From: SFTJ01 sp045613305
GTDB lineage: Bacteria; Bacteroidota; Bacteroidia; Bacteroidales; Muribaculaceae
NCBI GenBank assembly: GCA_045613305.1
Contig: JAZLAU010000027.1
Span: forward strand, 1-64,000
Length of the DNA: 64,000 bases
Reading direction: 5' to 3'
The notes beneath the pieces were generated by a model, which was given only the letters and a program-made list of their open reading frames with translations, made no database searches and was not told the origin of the DNA. A program made the translations under genes and the position numbers. This document shows positions 27,159-35,234 of this stretch, one piece after another (position 1 is the first letter of the stretch; each line of letters begins with the position of its first letter).

Positions 27159-29255
27159 ATGAAAAGAATCTTACTCACTTTCGTTGCTATGATTACCGTC
27201 TGCGCTTCGGCTTTTGCAGCAATCTCCGACGGCAAATCATATCGCATCTCTCCTGCATCGGCATACACAAAATCGCTGTTTGTGCAAAACTCTTCTACAC
27301 TTGCCAGCGCTGCTGTACTTGTATGGACCGAAACCGATGTGCCTGCTCAAGAATGGACTTTCACTAAAGCAAACAACGACACTTGGAGCATCAAAAACGT
27401 TTACTCTGGCTTCAGCCTTGCTCGCGCTTCGGGTTCTCCTCGCGCCGGCGTAAAGATTTGCCAAAGCCGCACTGCTTCTTACGGTCAATGGAACTTTGAA
27501 GTTGTGGATGAAGCAAATCACCTTTACAGACTTTATCAAACCAACACTTCGGGCGAGAAATTCTACCTCAACATCGCTAATGCCAACGAAGGCACTCAAC
27601 CTACCACCGAAGCATTGGCCACTTCTGGCAACCTTCAAAATTGGTATATCGAAGAAATTGAGCCTATCACCAAATTCGACGAATATTGCCAAACCCGAAT
27701 CATGGAAGGTTGGAAAAACCGTTTCTACAAAAAAGCATCTTCAGGCTACATTCTTGGCAACGGCGGATGGTGGGGCGACGCTGAAATGATTGAAACAGTG
27801 CTCGACGCTTATGAAACCACTGGTATCAAAGAATATGCCACTATGTATAACAACTTGGTGACAAACTTCTGCTCACGCAACAACACCGACTGGAGCGGAA
27901 ACGCATTTAACGACGACATCACTTGGATGGTGCTCGCAAGCATTCGCGGTTACTTCTGCCTCGGCACCTCTTCATACCTAAATCGTGCCCGCGACAACTT
28001 CGACAAAATGTACGCTCGCGCTCTTAACGAATGGGGCATGCTTCGTTGGAAAGAATGGGACTCTAACACCACCAACGGCACTAACTCTTGCATCAATGGC
28101 CCGGCCGAAGTGGCGGCATGCTACTTGGGCATTGCAACCGGCGAAGAAGAATACTTCACCAAAGCAAAAAACCTTTATGCTAAGCAACGTCAATATTTGT
28201 TCGACGCTTCTTCGGGAGCCGTTTGGGACTGCTTCACTTGGGTAGACAACACCCCAAGCAACTACAACAAGTGGGTATCAACCTACAACCAAGGCACTAT
28301 GCTCGGCGCTGCCATCTTGCTTTACCAACACTATGGCGACCAACAATATTACGACGATGCAGTGAAGATTGCCAACCACGTGAAGACAAAGATGATTGAC
28401 TCTAAACTTGGAATCCTAAACTCTTGCCAAGACCCTAACAATGGCGACTTACAAGGTTTTAAAGGCATTTTACAACGCTATCTTCGCAAGTTTATCGTCG
28501 ACCTACAAGCATACGACTACATCGACTGGATGCAACAGAATGCATTCCACGCGTTCAACAACATGACAAGCGAAAGCGTGGGCAGCACTGCTTGGCTAAC
28601 TAAAACTCCTGAAAACTACACCGTAAACGGCTCTTATTTCGGCGGAAACCCATTTGGACCTTCTACTGTGGTTTCGGTGGCTTTCAACACTCCGCTAAGC
28701 CTTCAAAAGGTAAAAAAAGATGCATTCACCACAATCAACAGCGAGGACTTCAACTACATTCGCGGTTTCTACCGTGAAGAAGATGGCGACGGCTACGTTA
28801 TGGGATATGCTAAGAAGGACTTCCACCTTGGATACAACAACGTAGACTTTGGTGAAGAAGGGGCCGATGTTATGAACATCAGAGTATCTAAAGCTTCACG
28901 CGCGGGTTGCAACATTGAAGTTCGCCTTGGTTCGCCTACCGGCGAAGCAATCGGCAAGGTGGCAATTCCTACCGATGGCGACTGGCACAACTTAACTTGC
29001 AACATCAAGAAAACTTCTGGCGTGCAAAACATTTATCTTGTAGTGGTTCTTGACCAAAGCACCGCAATTGCAAACTTGTTTAAAATCGACACTTTCAGTT
29101 TTGCAAACAGCACCGGAATTGAAGACATTATAGCCGACGACGCTGTGGAAGTGGCACGTTTCGACATTCAAGGCCGACGTCTTAGCCAACCTGCTCAAGG
29201 CATCAACATTGTGCGCTACAGCGACGGTTCGGCAAAGAAAGTGCTTGTTAAATAA
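27159..29255 (+). CDS. Secreted GH76 alpha-1,6-mannanase with beta-trefoil and CBM6-like modules
   Basis: A 698-residue protein from ATG 27159 (MKRILLTFVAMITVCASAF signal peptide). A ricin-type beta-trefoil follows (about 22-175), with QxW repeats QEWTF, GQWNF and QNWYI. The GH76 (alpha/alpha)6 catalytic domain (about 175-500) has the paired catalytic Asp at 252-253 in NAFNDDITWM. A CBM6-like sandwich spans about 515-650 and a type IX-like tail ends in KKVLVK. GH76 enzymes cut the alpha-1,6-mannan backbone of yeast mannan in the endo mode. It has its own promoter and a strong terminator. With the GH38 enzyme far upstream it suggests mannan or N-glycan use, though no SusC/D is nearby. Confidence 0.9.
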   Translation: MKRILLTFVAMITVCASAFAAISDGKSYRISPASAYTKSLFVQNSSTLASAAVLVWTETDVPAQEWTFTKANNDTWSIKNVYSGFSLARASGSPRAGVKICQSRTASYGQWNFEVVDEANHLYRLYQTNTSGEKFYLNIANANEGTQPTTEALATSGNLQNWYIEEIEPITKFDEYCQTRIMEGWKNRFYKKASSGYILGNGGWWGDAEMIETVLDAYETTGIKEYATMYNNLVTNFCSRNNTDWSGNAFNDDITWMVLASIRGYFCLGTSSYLNRARDNFDKMYARALNEWGMLRWKEWDSNTTNGTNSCINGPAEVAACYLGIATGEEEYFTKAKNLYAKQRQYLFDASSGAVWDCFTWVDNTPSNYNKWVSTYNQGTMLGAAILLYQHYGDQQYYDDAVKIANHVKTKMIDSKLGILNSCQDPNNGDLQGFKGILQRYLRKFIVDLQAYDYIDWMQQNAFHAFNNMTSESVGSTAWLTKTPENYTVNGSYFGGNPFGPSTVVSVAFNTPLSLQKVKKDAFTTINSEDFNYIRGFYREEDGDGYVMGYAKKDFHLGYNNVDFGEEGADVMNIRVSKASRAGCNIEVRLGSPTGEAIGKVAIPTDGDWHNLTCNIKKTSGVQNIYLVVVLDQSTAIANLFKIDTFSFANSTGIEDIIADDAVEVARFDIQGRRLSQPAQGINIVRYSDGSAKKVLVK

Positions 29256-29294
29256 CAATTTCACATAGCATACTTTTTTTCAACACCAATACAT

Positions 29295-29336
29295 CTGAGC
29301 CCCGTGGTAATTATTGCCACTGGGCTCAGTTTTTTT
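29295..29336 (+). terminator. Terminator after the GH76 gene
   Basis: CTGAGCCC at 29295-29302 pairs with GGGCTCAG at 29322-29329, with further pairing of GTGG and CCAC inside. A T-tract follows at 29330-29336. It is 39 bases after the stop. Confidence 0.88.
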
Positions 29337-29385
29337 ATCACGCATTTCAATTGGCTCAGAGTTTTTTCCTTTCGGCGAGATTTGT

Positions 29386-29393
29386 TAACTTTG
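29386..29393 (+). promoter_or_regulatory. -7 element upstream of the TIGR02757 gene
   Basis: TAACTTTG, 19 bases before the ATG at 29413. No good TTG at the expected distance, so the upstream half is not supported. Confidence 0.5.
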
Positions 29394-29412
29394 CCTATAT
29401 AACGAATTCACT

Positions 29413-30204
29413 ATGACAACAAGCGAACTGCAAAACCTTAAAGATTTTTTAGATAGCGAAGCATTTCGAATCAACCACCCCGACTTTATTGCAAACGACC
29501 CGGTGCAATTTCCTCGCCGATTCTCAAGCCTGCAAGACATCGAAGTGGTGGCTTTTCTCTCGGCGGCTATCGCTTGGGGAAAGCGTAAAATGATTTGCAA
29601 CAACTGCGAAAAAATGCTTTCTATCATGGAAGGTCAGCCCTACAACTACATTATGGACCAGGCTTATGAAGACCTACCCGACTGCAACATACACCGCACA
29701 TTTTTCGCCAAAGACTTTAAATATATGTTGCGCGGATTTAATCGCATCTTCACGCAACACGGCTCACTACACGACTTTGCAAAATCGCAGCAAGTGACCA
29801 CTTCGCCCACTCCCTCGTGGCAATTGGTTGAGGCTATGCAAGCCGTGTTTGCCGACGCCAACAACGGCACCACCAACTCGCAATGCCTACCCACTCAACT
29901 CAAAAACACCGCCCTTAAGCGCATCAACATGGCGCTGCGTTGGTTGGTTCGTAACGACGGAATTGTGGACTTGGGCGTATGGGACACCATCAAACCGTCG
30001 CAACTTTTCATTCCTCTCGATGTGCACGTGGGCGACACTGCACGTGCTTTGGGGCTCGTAACTCGAAAGGCCAACGACAAACGCACCGTGTTAGAACTGA
30101 CCGAAATGCTGCGAACCATGCGACCCGACGACCCCGTAATCTACGACTTCGCTCTGTTTGGAATCGGCATTGGAGATAAATACCTCCACCCTACAATTGA
30201 ATAA
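29413..30204 (+). CDS. TIGR02757 (DUF2400) family protein
   Basis: A 263-residue cytosolic, mostly helical protein. It matches by recall the TIGR02757/DUF2400 family, through DPVQFPRRFSSLQDIEVVAF, LSAAIAWGKRKMI and the C-terminal LDVHVGDTARALGL. The family is widespread in Bacteroidetes and of unknown function; the helical segments recall helix-hairpin-helix DNA glycosylases, but I cannot point to a catalytic residue. It lies 38 bases upstream of the PatB-like gene on the same strand, so co-transcription is possible. Confidence 0.78.
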   Translation: MTTSELQNLKDFLDSEAFRINHPDFIANDPVQFPRRFSSLQDIEVVAFLSAAIAWGKRKMICNNCEKMLSIMEGQPYNYIMDQAYEDLPDCNIHRTFFAKDFKYMLRGFNRIFTQHGSLHDFAKSQQVTTSPTPSWQLVEAMQAVFADANNGTTNSQCLPTQLKNTALKRINMALRWLVRNDGIVDLGVWDTIKPSQLFIPLDVHVGDTARALGLVTRKANDKRTVLELTEMLRTMRPDDPVIYDFALFGIGIGDKYLHPTIE

Positions 30205-30242
30205 AGATTCTCTTTTTAAACCACTATACTAAACCCTGAATT

Positions 30243-31436
30243 ATGAAATACGATTTCGATAAAATAGTTGACCGCCGACAGGCCGTAACCGTAAAACACG
30301 ACCGATGTCTCGACTTCTTTGGCCGCGAAGACATCACTCCCCTCTGGGTGGCCGATATGGACTTTGAAGTATGCCCCGAAATTAGCAACGCCCTGCAAAA
30401 ACGTTTTGAGCACTGCGTTTACGGATATTCTACTCCAACCGACGGATTTTGGAAATCAATAATCGATTGGCAAGCAAAAAAGAACAACTTCACGTTTACC
30501 ACCGACGACGTGATTTTTGTGCCCGGAATTGTGCGTGGCATTGCTTATGCAATCAACTTCTTCACAAGTCCAAGCGACAAAATTGTGATACAAGAGCCCG
30601 TGTATCACCCATTCAAAAACCTAACCATTGGCAACAAACGCACCATCGTGAGCAACAACCTTATAGAAAGCGACGGCTCTTATCGTATGGACCTTGACAA
30701 TTTGGAACACATTTTCGCCACCGAAAAGCCCAAAATGATGATTCTATGCAATCCTCACAATCCAATAGGCTTGGCTTGGGACAACGACACATTGGCGCAA
30801 GTAGCCCGATTGGCAAAAAAGCATGGCGTGATTGTCATAAGCGACGAAATTCACAGCGACCTTGTATTACGCGGACGCAAGCACTGCACTTTTGCAAACT
30901 CTTGCCCCGAAGCCGAAGAAGTGAGCATTACTTTCGGCGCACCTTCAAAAACATTCAACATTGCTGGCATTGTGAGCAGTTGGTGCGTGATTAAAAACAA
31001 AGAATTGCGTAAAGAGTTTTTCGAGTGGATGGAATGCAACGAATTCAGTTCACCTAATTTTATGGCTTGCATAGCCACCGAAGCCGCCTACAATCACGGC
31101 GAGCAATGGCTCGACGAAGCAAAGCGTTACATTGAAGACAACATCGACTTTGTGGCCGATTATTGCAGCAAGCACATCCCCGCCATTAAGGTAATTAAGC
31201 CCGAGGCTTCGTTCTTGGTGTGGCTCGATTGCCGCGAACTGGGGCTCGACGCCGACGCCCTGCAAGACTTGTTTGTAAATCATGCGCTGTTAGGGCTCAA
31301 CCGCGGCGACACCTTTGGCGCTGCCGGAGCCGGATACATGAGGTTTAACATAGCCACTCAGCGATGCGTGCTCAAAAAAGCCCTTAGTCAACTCGCCGAC
31401 GCCGTTAACAAACTGGTCATGCCAAACACAAAATAA
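30243..31436 (+). CDS. MalY/PatB family PLP-dependent C-S lyase
   Basis: A 397-residue fold-type I PLP enzyme. WVADMDFEVCPEI near residue 36 is the MalY/PatB N-terminal signature. NPHNPIGLAW binds substrate carboxylate and cofactor, and the PLP lysine is about residue 236 in FGAPSKTFNIAG. Members cleave cystathionine or cysteine-S-conjugates to a thiol, pyruvate and ammonia, and some act as regulators, as E. coli MalY does. The protein is cytosolic. A short hairpin follows (31480-31500) before the FG-GAP gene. It is most likely a cystathionine beta-lyase-type enzyme; exact substrate uncertain. Confidence 0.9.
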   Translation: MKYDFDKIVDRRQAVTVKHDRCLDFFGREDITPLWVADMDFEVCPEISNALQKRFEHCVYGYSTPTDGFWKSIIDWQAKKNNFTFTTDDVIFVPGIVRGIAYAINFFTSPSDKIVIQEPVYHPFKNLTIGNKRTIVSNNLIESDGSYRMDLDNLEHIFATEKPKMMILCNPHNPIGLAWDNDTLAQVARLAKKHGVIVISDEIHSDLVLRGRKHCTFANSCPEAEEVSITFGAPSKTFNIAGIVSSWCVIKNKELRKEFFEWMECNEFSSPNFMACIATEAAYNHGEQWLDEAKRYIEDNIDFVADYCSKHIPAIKVIKPEASFLVWLDCRELGLDADALQDLFVNHALLGLNRGDTFGAAGAGYMRFNIATQRCVLKKALSQLADAVNKLVMPNTK

Positions 31437-31479
31437 AAGCCGACGCCAAACAAAGGAAATCGGCAATAAGAATAAATGG

Positions 31480-31500
31480 CGTGCTATAGTTCATAGCACG
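31480..31500 (+). other. Short inverted repeat between PatB-like and FG-GAP genes
   Basis: CGTGCTAT and ATAGCACG separated by AGTTC. No T-tract follows directly, so it is a weak terminator at best or a leader hairpin of the next gene. Confidence 0.4.
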
Positions 31501-31536
31501 GACTCTTTAATTTAACAATTATATAAAAGAATAATA

Positions 31537-33369
31537 ATGAAGAAAACAAAAATTTTAACATTGCTTGTAAGCCTGATGGCAAGTACTGCAACTGCCGAAA
31601 CTATAGTTTCAACTTGGGATTACCCCGAAGTTAAATTAATGAAAGAATGGTTTTATGGCGGTGTTGGTCAATTTGGTGACTTTAACAACGATGACAATCT
31701 CGACCTCATTATTTCAAATCACGAGAACACCAGTCTCTACGAATGGGATAATGGCCAGTATGGTAACAAAATCTTTGATGAACTCAATAACCTCCATTAT
31801 GGTGGAATACAATGGCTCGACTACAACAACGATGGTTACCTCGACTTTATTATCGTAGCATGCAATAACATCCAAAATGCTAAAGGTACAACTTCGGTAA
31901 GTCTTTACACAAATGTAGAGGGTACTTCATTTGTAAAAGATGAGGTCAATAGTGAAATCTTGTCAGCGGCTAAGGTTTATATTCCTATCGGTTCTTCTAT
32001 TCAACCCGGTCGCGTTGCTTGTGGCGACTTCAACAACGATGGCTGGATTGACGTTGTATTCAGTGGCGAACCAGCTGATGGTTACGACCACTGGCGAATG
32101 ACAAAATTGTTTTGGAACAATCAAGGAACTTTTGAGGCCGACACTACACCTATTGAACAAGTAAACGACAATGGCACTTACGTAGCCGATTTTGACAATG
32201 ATGGTTACATGGACTTTATTGCCGGGGGGTACTCTGACCGCGCAGGTAAGCAAGTTGTGAATGTATTCTTTAGTAATGGCGACAAAACTTTTACTATGCA
32301 CTCTCTCGACAACGGTTGTCAACAAGGCAATCTTATGGTAATGGATGCCGACAATGATGGGAACCAAGATATTTTTGTGTCGGGATATTCAAATAATTTC
32401 ACCGGTATCCTTATGTATAAGAACAATGGCGACCGCACATTCACATTTAAGTCTAATAGCGAAATAGGATTGGCCGAATCTGAATGGGATTGGGCTGCAA
32501 CTCGTTCATATATGGTTGCTGGCGACTTGAATAATGATGGTTATAACGACATTGTTACCCAATGTCAGATAGGCTACATATCAGGCATATATACTTACAT
32601 CTTATATAACAATGGCGATGGCACATTTACTCGCGACAGTAGTCATCGTAACAGCGGAGTTTATTGCGGTGGCATAAGCATCTTCGACTACAACCACGAT
32701 GGCAAATTAGACATTCACGTTTATGGTGAGGGTCCTAACGCAACCAACAATCCAAACGGTGAATCAAACAACTGGTACAACAACATTATGGTAAACACTA
32801 CTGAATTTCCTGTTTACACTGCACCTACTGTACCTGAGAACGCAAAATTTGAACAAATAGAAGATGATGTTGTTCTTACATGGGCTCCTGCTCACGACGA
32901 AATTACTGATAAAGCCGGCATTCGTTATAACGTATATGCCAAGAACCTAAATTCGGGCAAGATTTCCATGACAGTTCCGGCCAATGTTGAAACCGGCTAT
33001 CTCAAGTTTACTAACCACGGCTCATTCCTTAACGACACTGTTTACACATTCAAGGGAATGAATGCCGAAGAATATGAGTTTGGCGTACAAGCCATCAATA
33101 ACGGCAACGTTGCAAGTGCTTTTGCTGTATGTGAAATATTGTCGTCTGTTGATGAGGTTGAGGCTATTTCGGCTATTAAAGTAGATGCTATAGATGGTCA
33201 TATCCGCATCACTAACAATAGCAAAGCTACCAATTTTGCAGTATATGCAACTAACGGCACACAAGTGGCTGCCGGCAATTTGGCTGCCAACACTACTGCC
33301 ACAGTAAAAGCAAACAAGGGCGTCTACATTGTAAAGGCTGGCGCTAAGGTGGTAAAAGTAATTCTTTAA
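31537..33369 (+). CDS. Secreted FG-GAP/VCBS-repeat protein with FN3-like domain and T9SS-like tail
   Basis: A 610-residue protein with a signal peptide (about 1-20). It contains seven FG-GAP/VCBS-type units, each with a calcium-binding DxNxDGxxD core such as DFNNDDNLD, DYNNDGYLD, DFNNDGWID, DFDNDGYMD, DADNDGNQD, DLNNDGYND and DYNHDGKLD. An FN3-like domain follows (about 435-545) and a C-terminal tail fits a type IX sorting region. This looks like a calcium-stabilised beta-propeller at the cell surface, perhaps binding glycan or protein. No catalytic motif is visible. Its codon choice (many GAT, GGT and AAT) seems looser than that of the neighbours. It has its own terminator. Confidence 0.85.
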   Translation: MKKTKILTLLVSLMASTATAETIVSTWDYPEVKLMKEWFYGGVGQFGDFNNDDNLDLIISNHENTSLYEWDNGQYGNKIFDELNNLHYGGIQWLDYNNDGYLDFIIVACNNIQNAKGTTSVSLYTNVEGTSFVKDEVNSEILSAAKVYIPIGSSIQPGRVACGDFNNDGWIDVVFSGEPADGYDHWRMTKLFWNNQGTFEADTTPIEQVNDNGTYVADFDNDGYMDFIAGGYSDRAGKQVVNVFFSNGDKTFTMHSLDNGCQQGNLMVMDADNDGNQDIFVSGYSNNFTGILMYKNNGDRTFTFKSNSEIGLAESEWDWAATRSYMVAGDLNNDGYNDIVTQCQIGYISGIYTYILYNNGDGTFTRDSSHRNSGVYCGGISIFDYNHDGKLDIHVYGEGPNATNNPNGESNNWYNNIMVNTTEFPVYTAPTVPENAKFEQIEDDVVLTWAPAHDEITDKAGIRYNVYAKNLNSGKISMTVPANVETGYLKFTNHGSFLNDTVYTFKGMNAEEYEFGVQAINNGNVASAFAVCEILSSVDEVEAISAIKVDAIDGHIRITNNSKATNFAVYATNGTQVAAGNLAANTTATVKANKGVYIVKAGAKVVKVIL

Positions 33370-33391
33370 CAAACAACCTATACACCCTATT

Positions 33392-33431
33392 AAGAGGTGT
33401 CACTCAGCGTTATTAGTGATACCTCTTTTTC
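33392..33431 (+). terminator. Terminator after the FG-GAP gene
   Basis: AAGAGGTGTCACT at 33392-33404 pairs, with one mismatch, with AGTGATACCTCTT at 33415-33427. A T-run follows. Confidence 0.8.
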
Positions 33432-33518
33432 TATTATAAACCGATTGAAATTGCACAGAATAAGCCTTTTTACCTCTGTTGGGCAACGATAACTATGCAA
33501 TTATTCAAATATTATATC

Positions 33519-33526
33519 TATATTTG
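33519..33526 (+). promoter_or_regulatory. -7 element upstream of the DUF4836 gene
   Basis: TATATTTG, 40 bases before the ATG at 33567. The -33 half is not clear. Confidence 0.45.
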
Positions 33527-33566
33527 TCAAAAATCACTTTTTTGTATTTATAAAAAAACATCAATT

Positions 33567-35114
33567 ATGAAGAAAAGTAATATCCTACTAATTCTTTCGG
33601 TTGTTTTGCTTGCATTGGGTTTTGCCTCTTGCAACCAGTTATCAGACTACCAATCGGTAATTCCCGACAATCCTGTTGCTGTTCTTAAAGCCGATGTAGG
33701 CAGCATGATTGAAAAATCTGACATCCTTAACGACAACCAAGTAACCGGATTTTTGAAAAACGGCATCAACGAAATGCCCGAAGGCTCACGCGAACTGATG
33801 CGTAGCATTCTTGACGACCCATCAAACAGCGGGGTTGACTTCTCTAAACCTGCATTTGTGGTTCTCGAAAGCCTAACAAATGCTCGAGGTTTTGCTTTAA
33901 TGGCTGTTAACGACGTGGAAAAGGTGAAAAACCTTATCAACTCTCTCGAAGAAAACGAAATTAGAGTGATAACTAAAGAAAACTATAATGTGCTTAAAGT
34001 GGACGGCGAAAATCAAGCTGCTTTCGACGAAAATAAGTTAGTTATTGCATTTGCCGACGGTGCCTTCGACGCTACCGAATACATCACGCCAAACGAAAGA
34101 AATGGCGATAAGCCTGCTGAACTTAACGACGTGATTTCTTCAAGCAACGACATGGCGCTATATATCTCTTATGACGAAATTATGAAACTGGCCGAAAGCG
34201 CAGAACCAGAAATCATGGCTGCTGCCGACTTCGCTAATTTCAAAAATCTTAAAATTATTAGCACGCTCGACTTTGAAAACGGCAAGGCTGTGCTTAACTG
34301 CAAAACTTCGGGCAACGAGGAGTTAATAAACACATATAAGAAATATGTGACCGACCCTGAAAGCGACCTACAAAAGTTTGTGCCTAAAGCAACCTACGGA
34401 TTTATGCAATTTGGCGCAAAAGAGTATGGCAACGCAATTGAAGAAGCCATCGCAAAGCTTCCTAACAACAACCCTCTAAAAGAAGCTGTTGACGAACTTA
34501 ACGAAGAATTAGAAAGCGGCAAATTCTCTTTCGATTTGCTTAACTCTATCGACGGCGGCATAATATTGGGTTTATCGGAAATCGACGAATCAACCGATAT
34601 GGAAATGCCACAAATTTCACTTGTTGCTCAATGCAAAGACAATAATCTGTTTAAATTCATCACCAATTTGTTAGAAACCGAAGGTGCTGGCGTTCAAAAA
34701 ATTGATGAAAATGTTTTGTCATTCAATAATCTCGTATATTTCGGTTATGCCGACAACATGATGTTTGTACTTACAAACAAAATATTCAACGAATGCTATA
34801 GCAACAATTCTCTAAAGGCACTTGGTGAAAATCTTTCTGACAATGCTATCAGCGACTTGTTAGGCAACGAAAGCGGCATCATTGTCGACACTAAAGCCAT
34901 TGCAACTCTTATGGAGCAATTGGGCATGGCAAGATATCGCAGCGACCGCGCCGTTGTGAACACAATCCGTAAGTTCAATAGCACTCACCTCACTATCGAC
35001 CCAAGCAACGGCAGTGCCGAATGGGTGCTTACTTTTGACGACCCTAACACAAATTCGCTAAAGCAAATAAAAGACATGGCTGTTTCGGCTGCTATCGACG
35101 AAGCTATGAACTAA
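33567..35114 (+). CDS. DUF4836 family lipoprotein
   Basis: A 515-residue protein from ATG 33567 (MKKSNILLILSVVLLALGFASC). The frame is open upstream to 33495, but only this start gives a clean lipoprotein signal with Cys22, and the -7 element at 33519 lies inside the longer frame. The mature part is a large Asp/Glu/Asn-rich protein of the Bacteroidetes DUF4836 family, recognised by VIPDNPVAVLKADVGSM near the mature start. Its function is unknown. It is a monocistronic gene closed by a strong hairpin. Confidence 0.8.
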   Translation: MKKSNILLILSVVLLALGFASCNQLSDYQSVIPDNPVAVLKADVGSMIEKSDILNDNQVTGFLKNGINEMPEGSRELMRSILDDPSNSGVDFSKPAFVVLESLTNARGFALMAVNDVEKVKNLINSLEENEIRVITKENYNVLKVDGENQAAFDENKLVIAFADGAFDATEYITPNERNGDKPAELNDVISSSNDMALYISYDEIMKLAESAEPEIMAAADFANFKNLKIISTLDFENGKAVLNCKTSGNEELINTYKKYVTDPESDLQKFVPKATYGFMQFGAKEYGNAIEEAIAKLPNNNPLKEAVDELNEELESGKFSFDLLNSIDGGIILGLSEIDESTDMEMPQISLVAQCKDNNLFKFITNLLETEGAGVQKIDENVLSFNNLVYFGYADNMMFVLTNKIFNECYSNNSLKALGENLSDNAISDLLGNESGIIVDTKAIATLMEQLGMARYRSDRAVVNTIRKFNSTHLTIDPSNGSAEWVLTFDDPNTNSLKQIKDMAVSAAIDEAMN

Positions 35115-35140
35115 CCTAACGACTACAATAGTCACACATA

Positions 35141-35183
35141 AATACACCCCAAAAGTGAAAAAACTTTTGGGGTGTATTTTTAA
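35141..35183. terminator. Strong, probably bidirectional terminator
   Basis: Perfect 16-bp stem, AATACACCCCAAAAGT at 35141-35156 and its complement at 35163-35178, with a 6-base A-rich loop. A T-tract follows on the plus strand. It lies between the convergent DUF4836 and GH36 genes. Confidence 0.88.
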
Positions 35184-35234
35184 TTTCCTTATTGGTTACT
35201 TTGCTTCTGCAAGCAAACACTTATGAATAGATTC

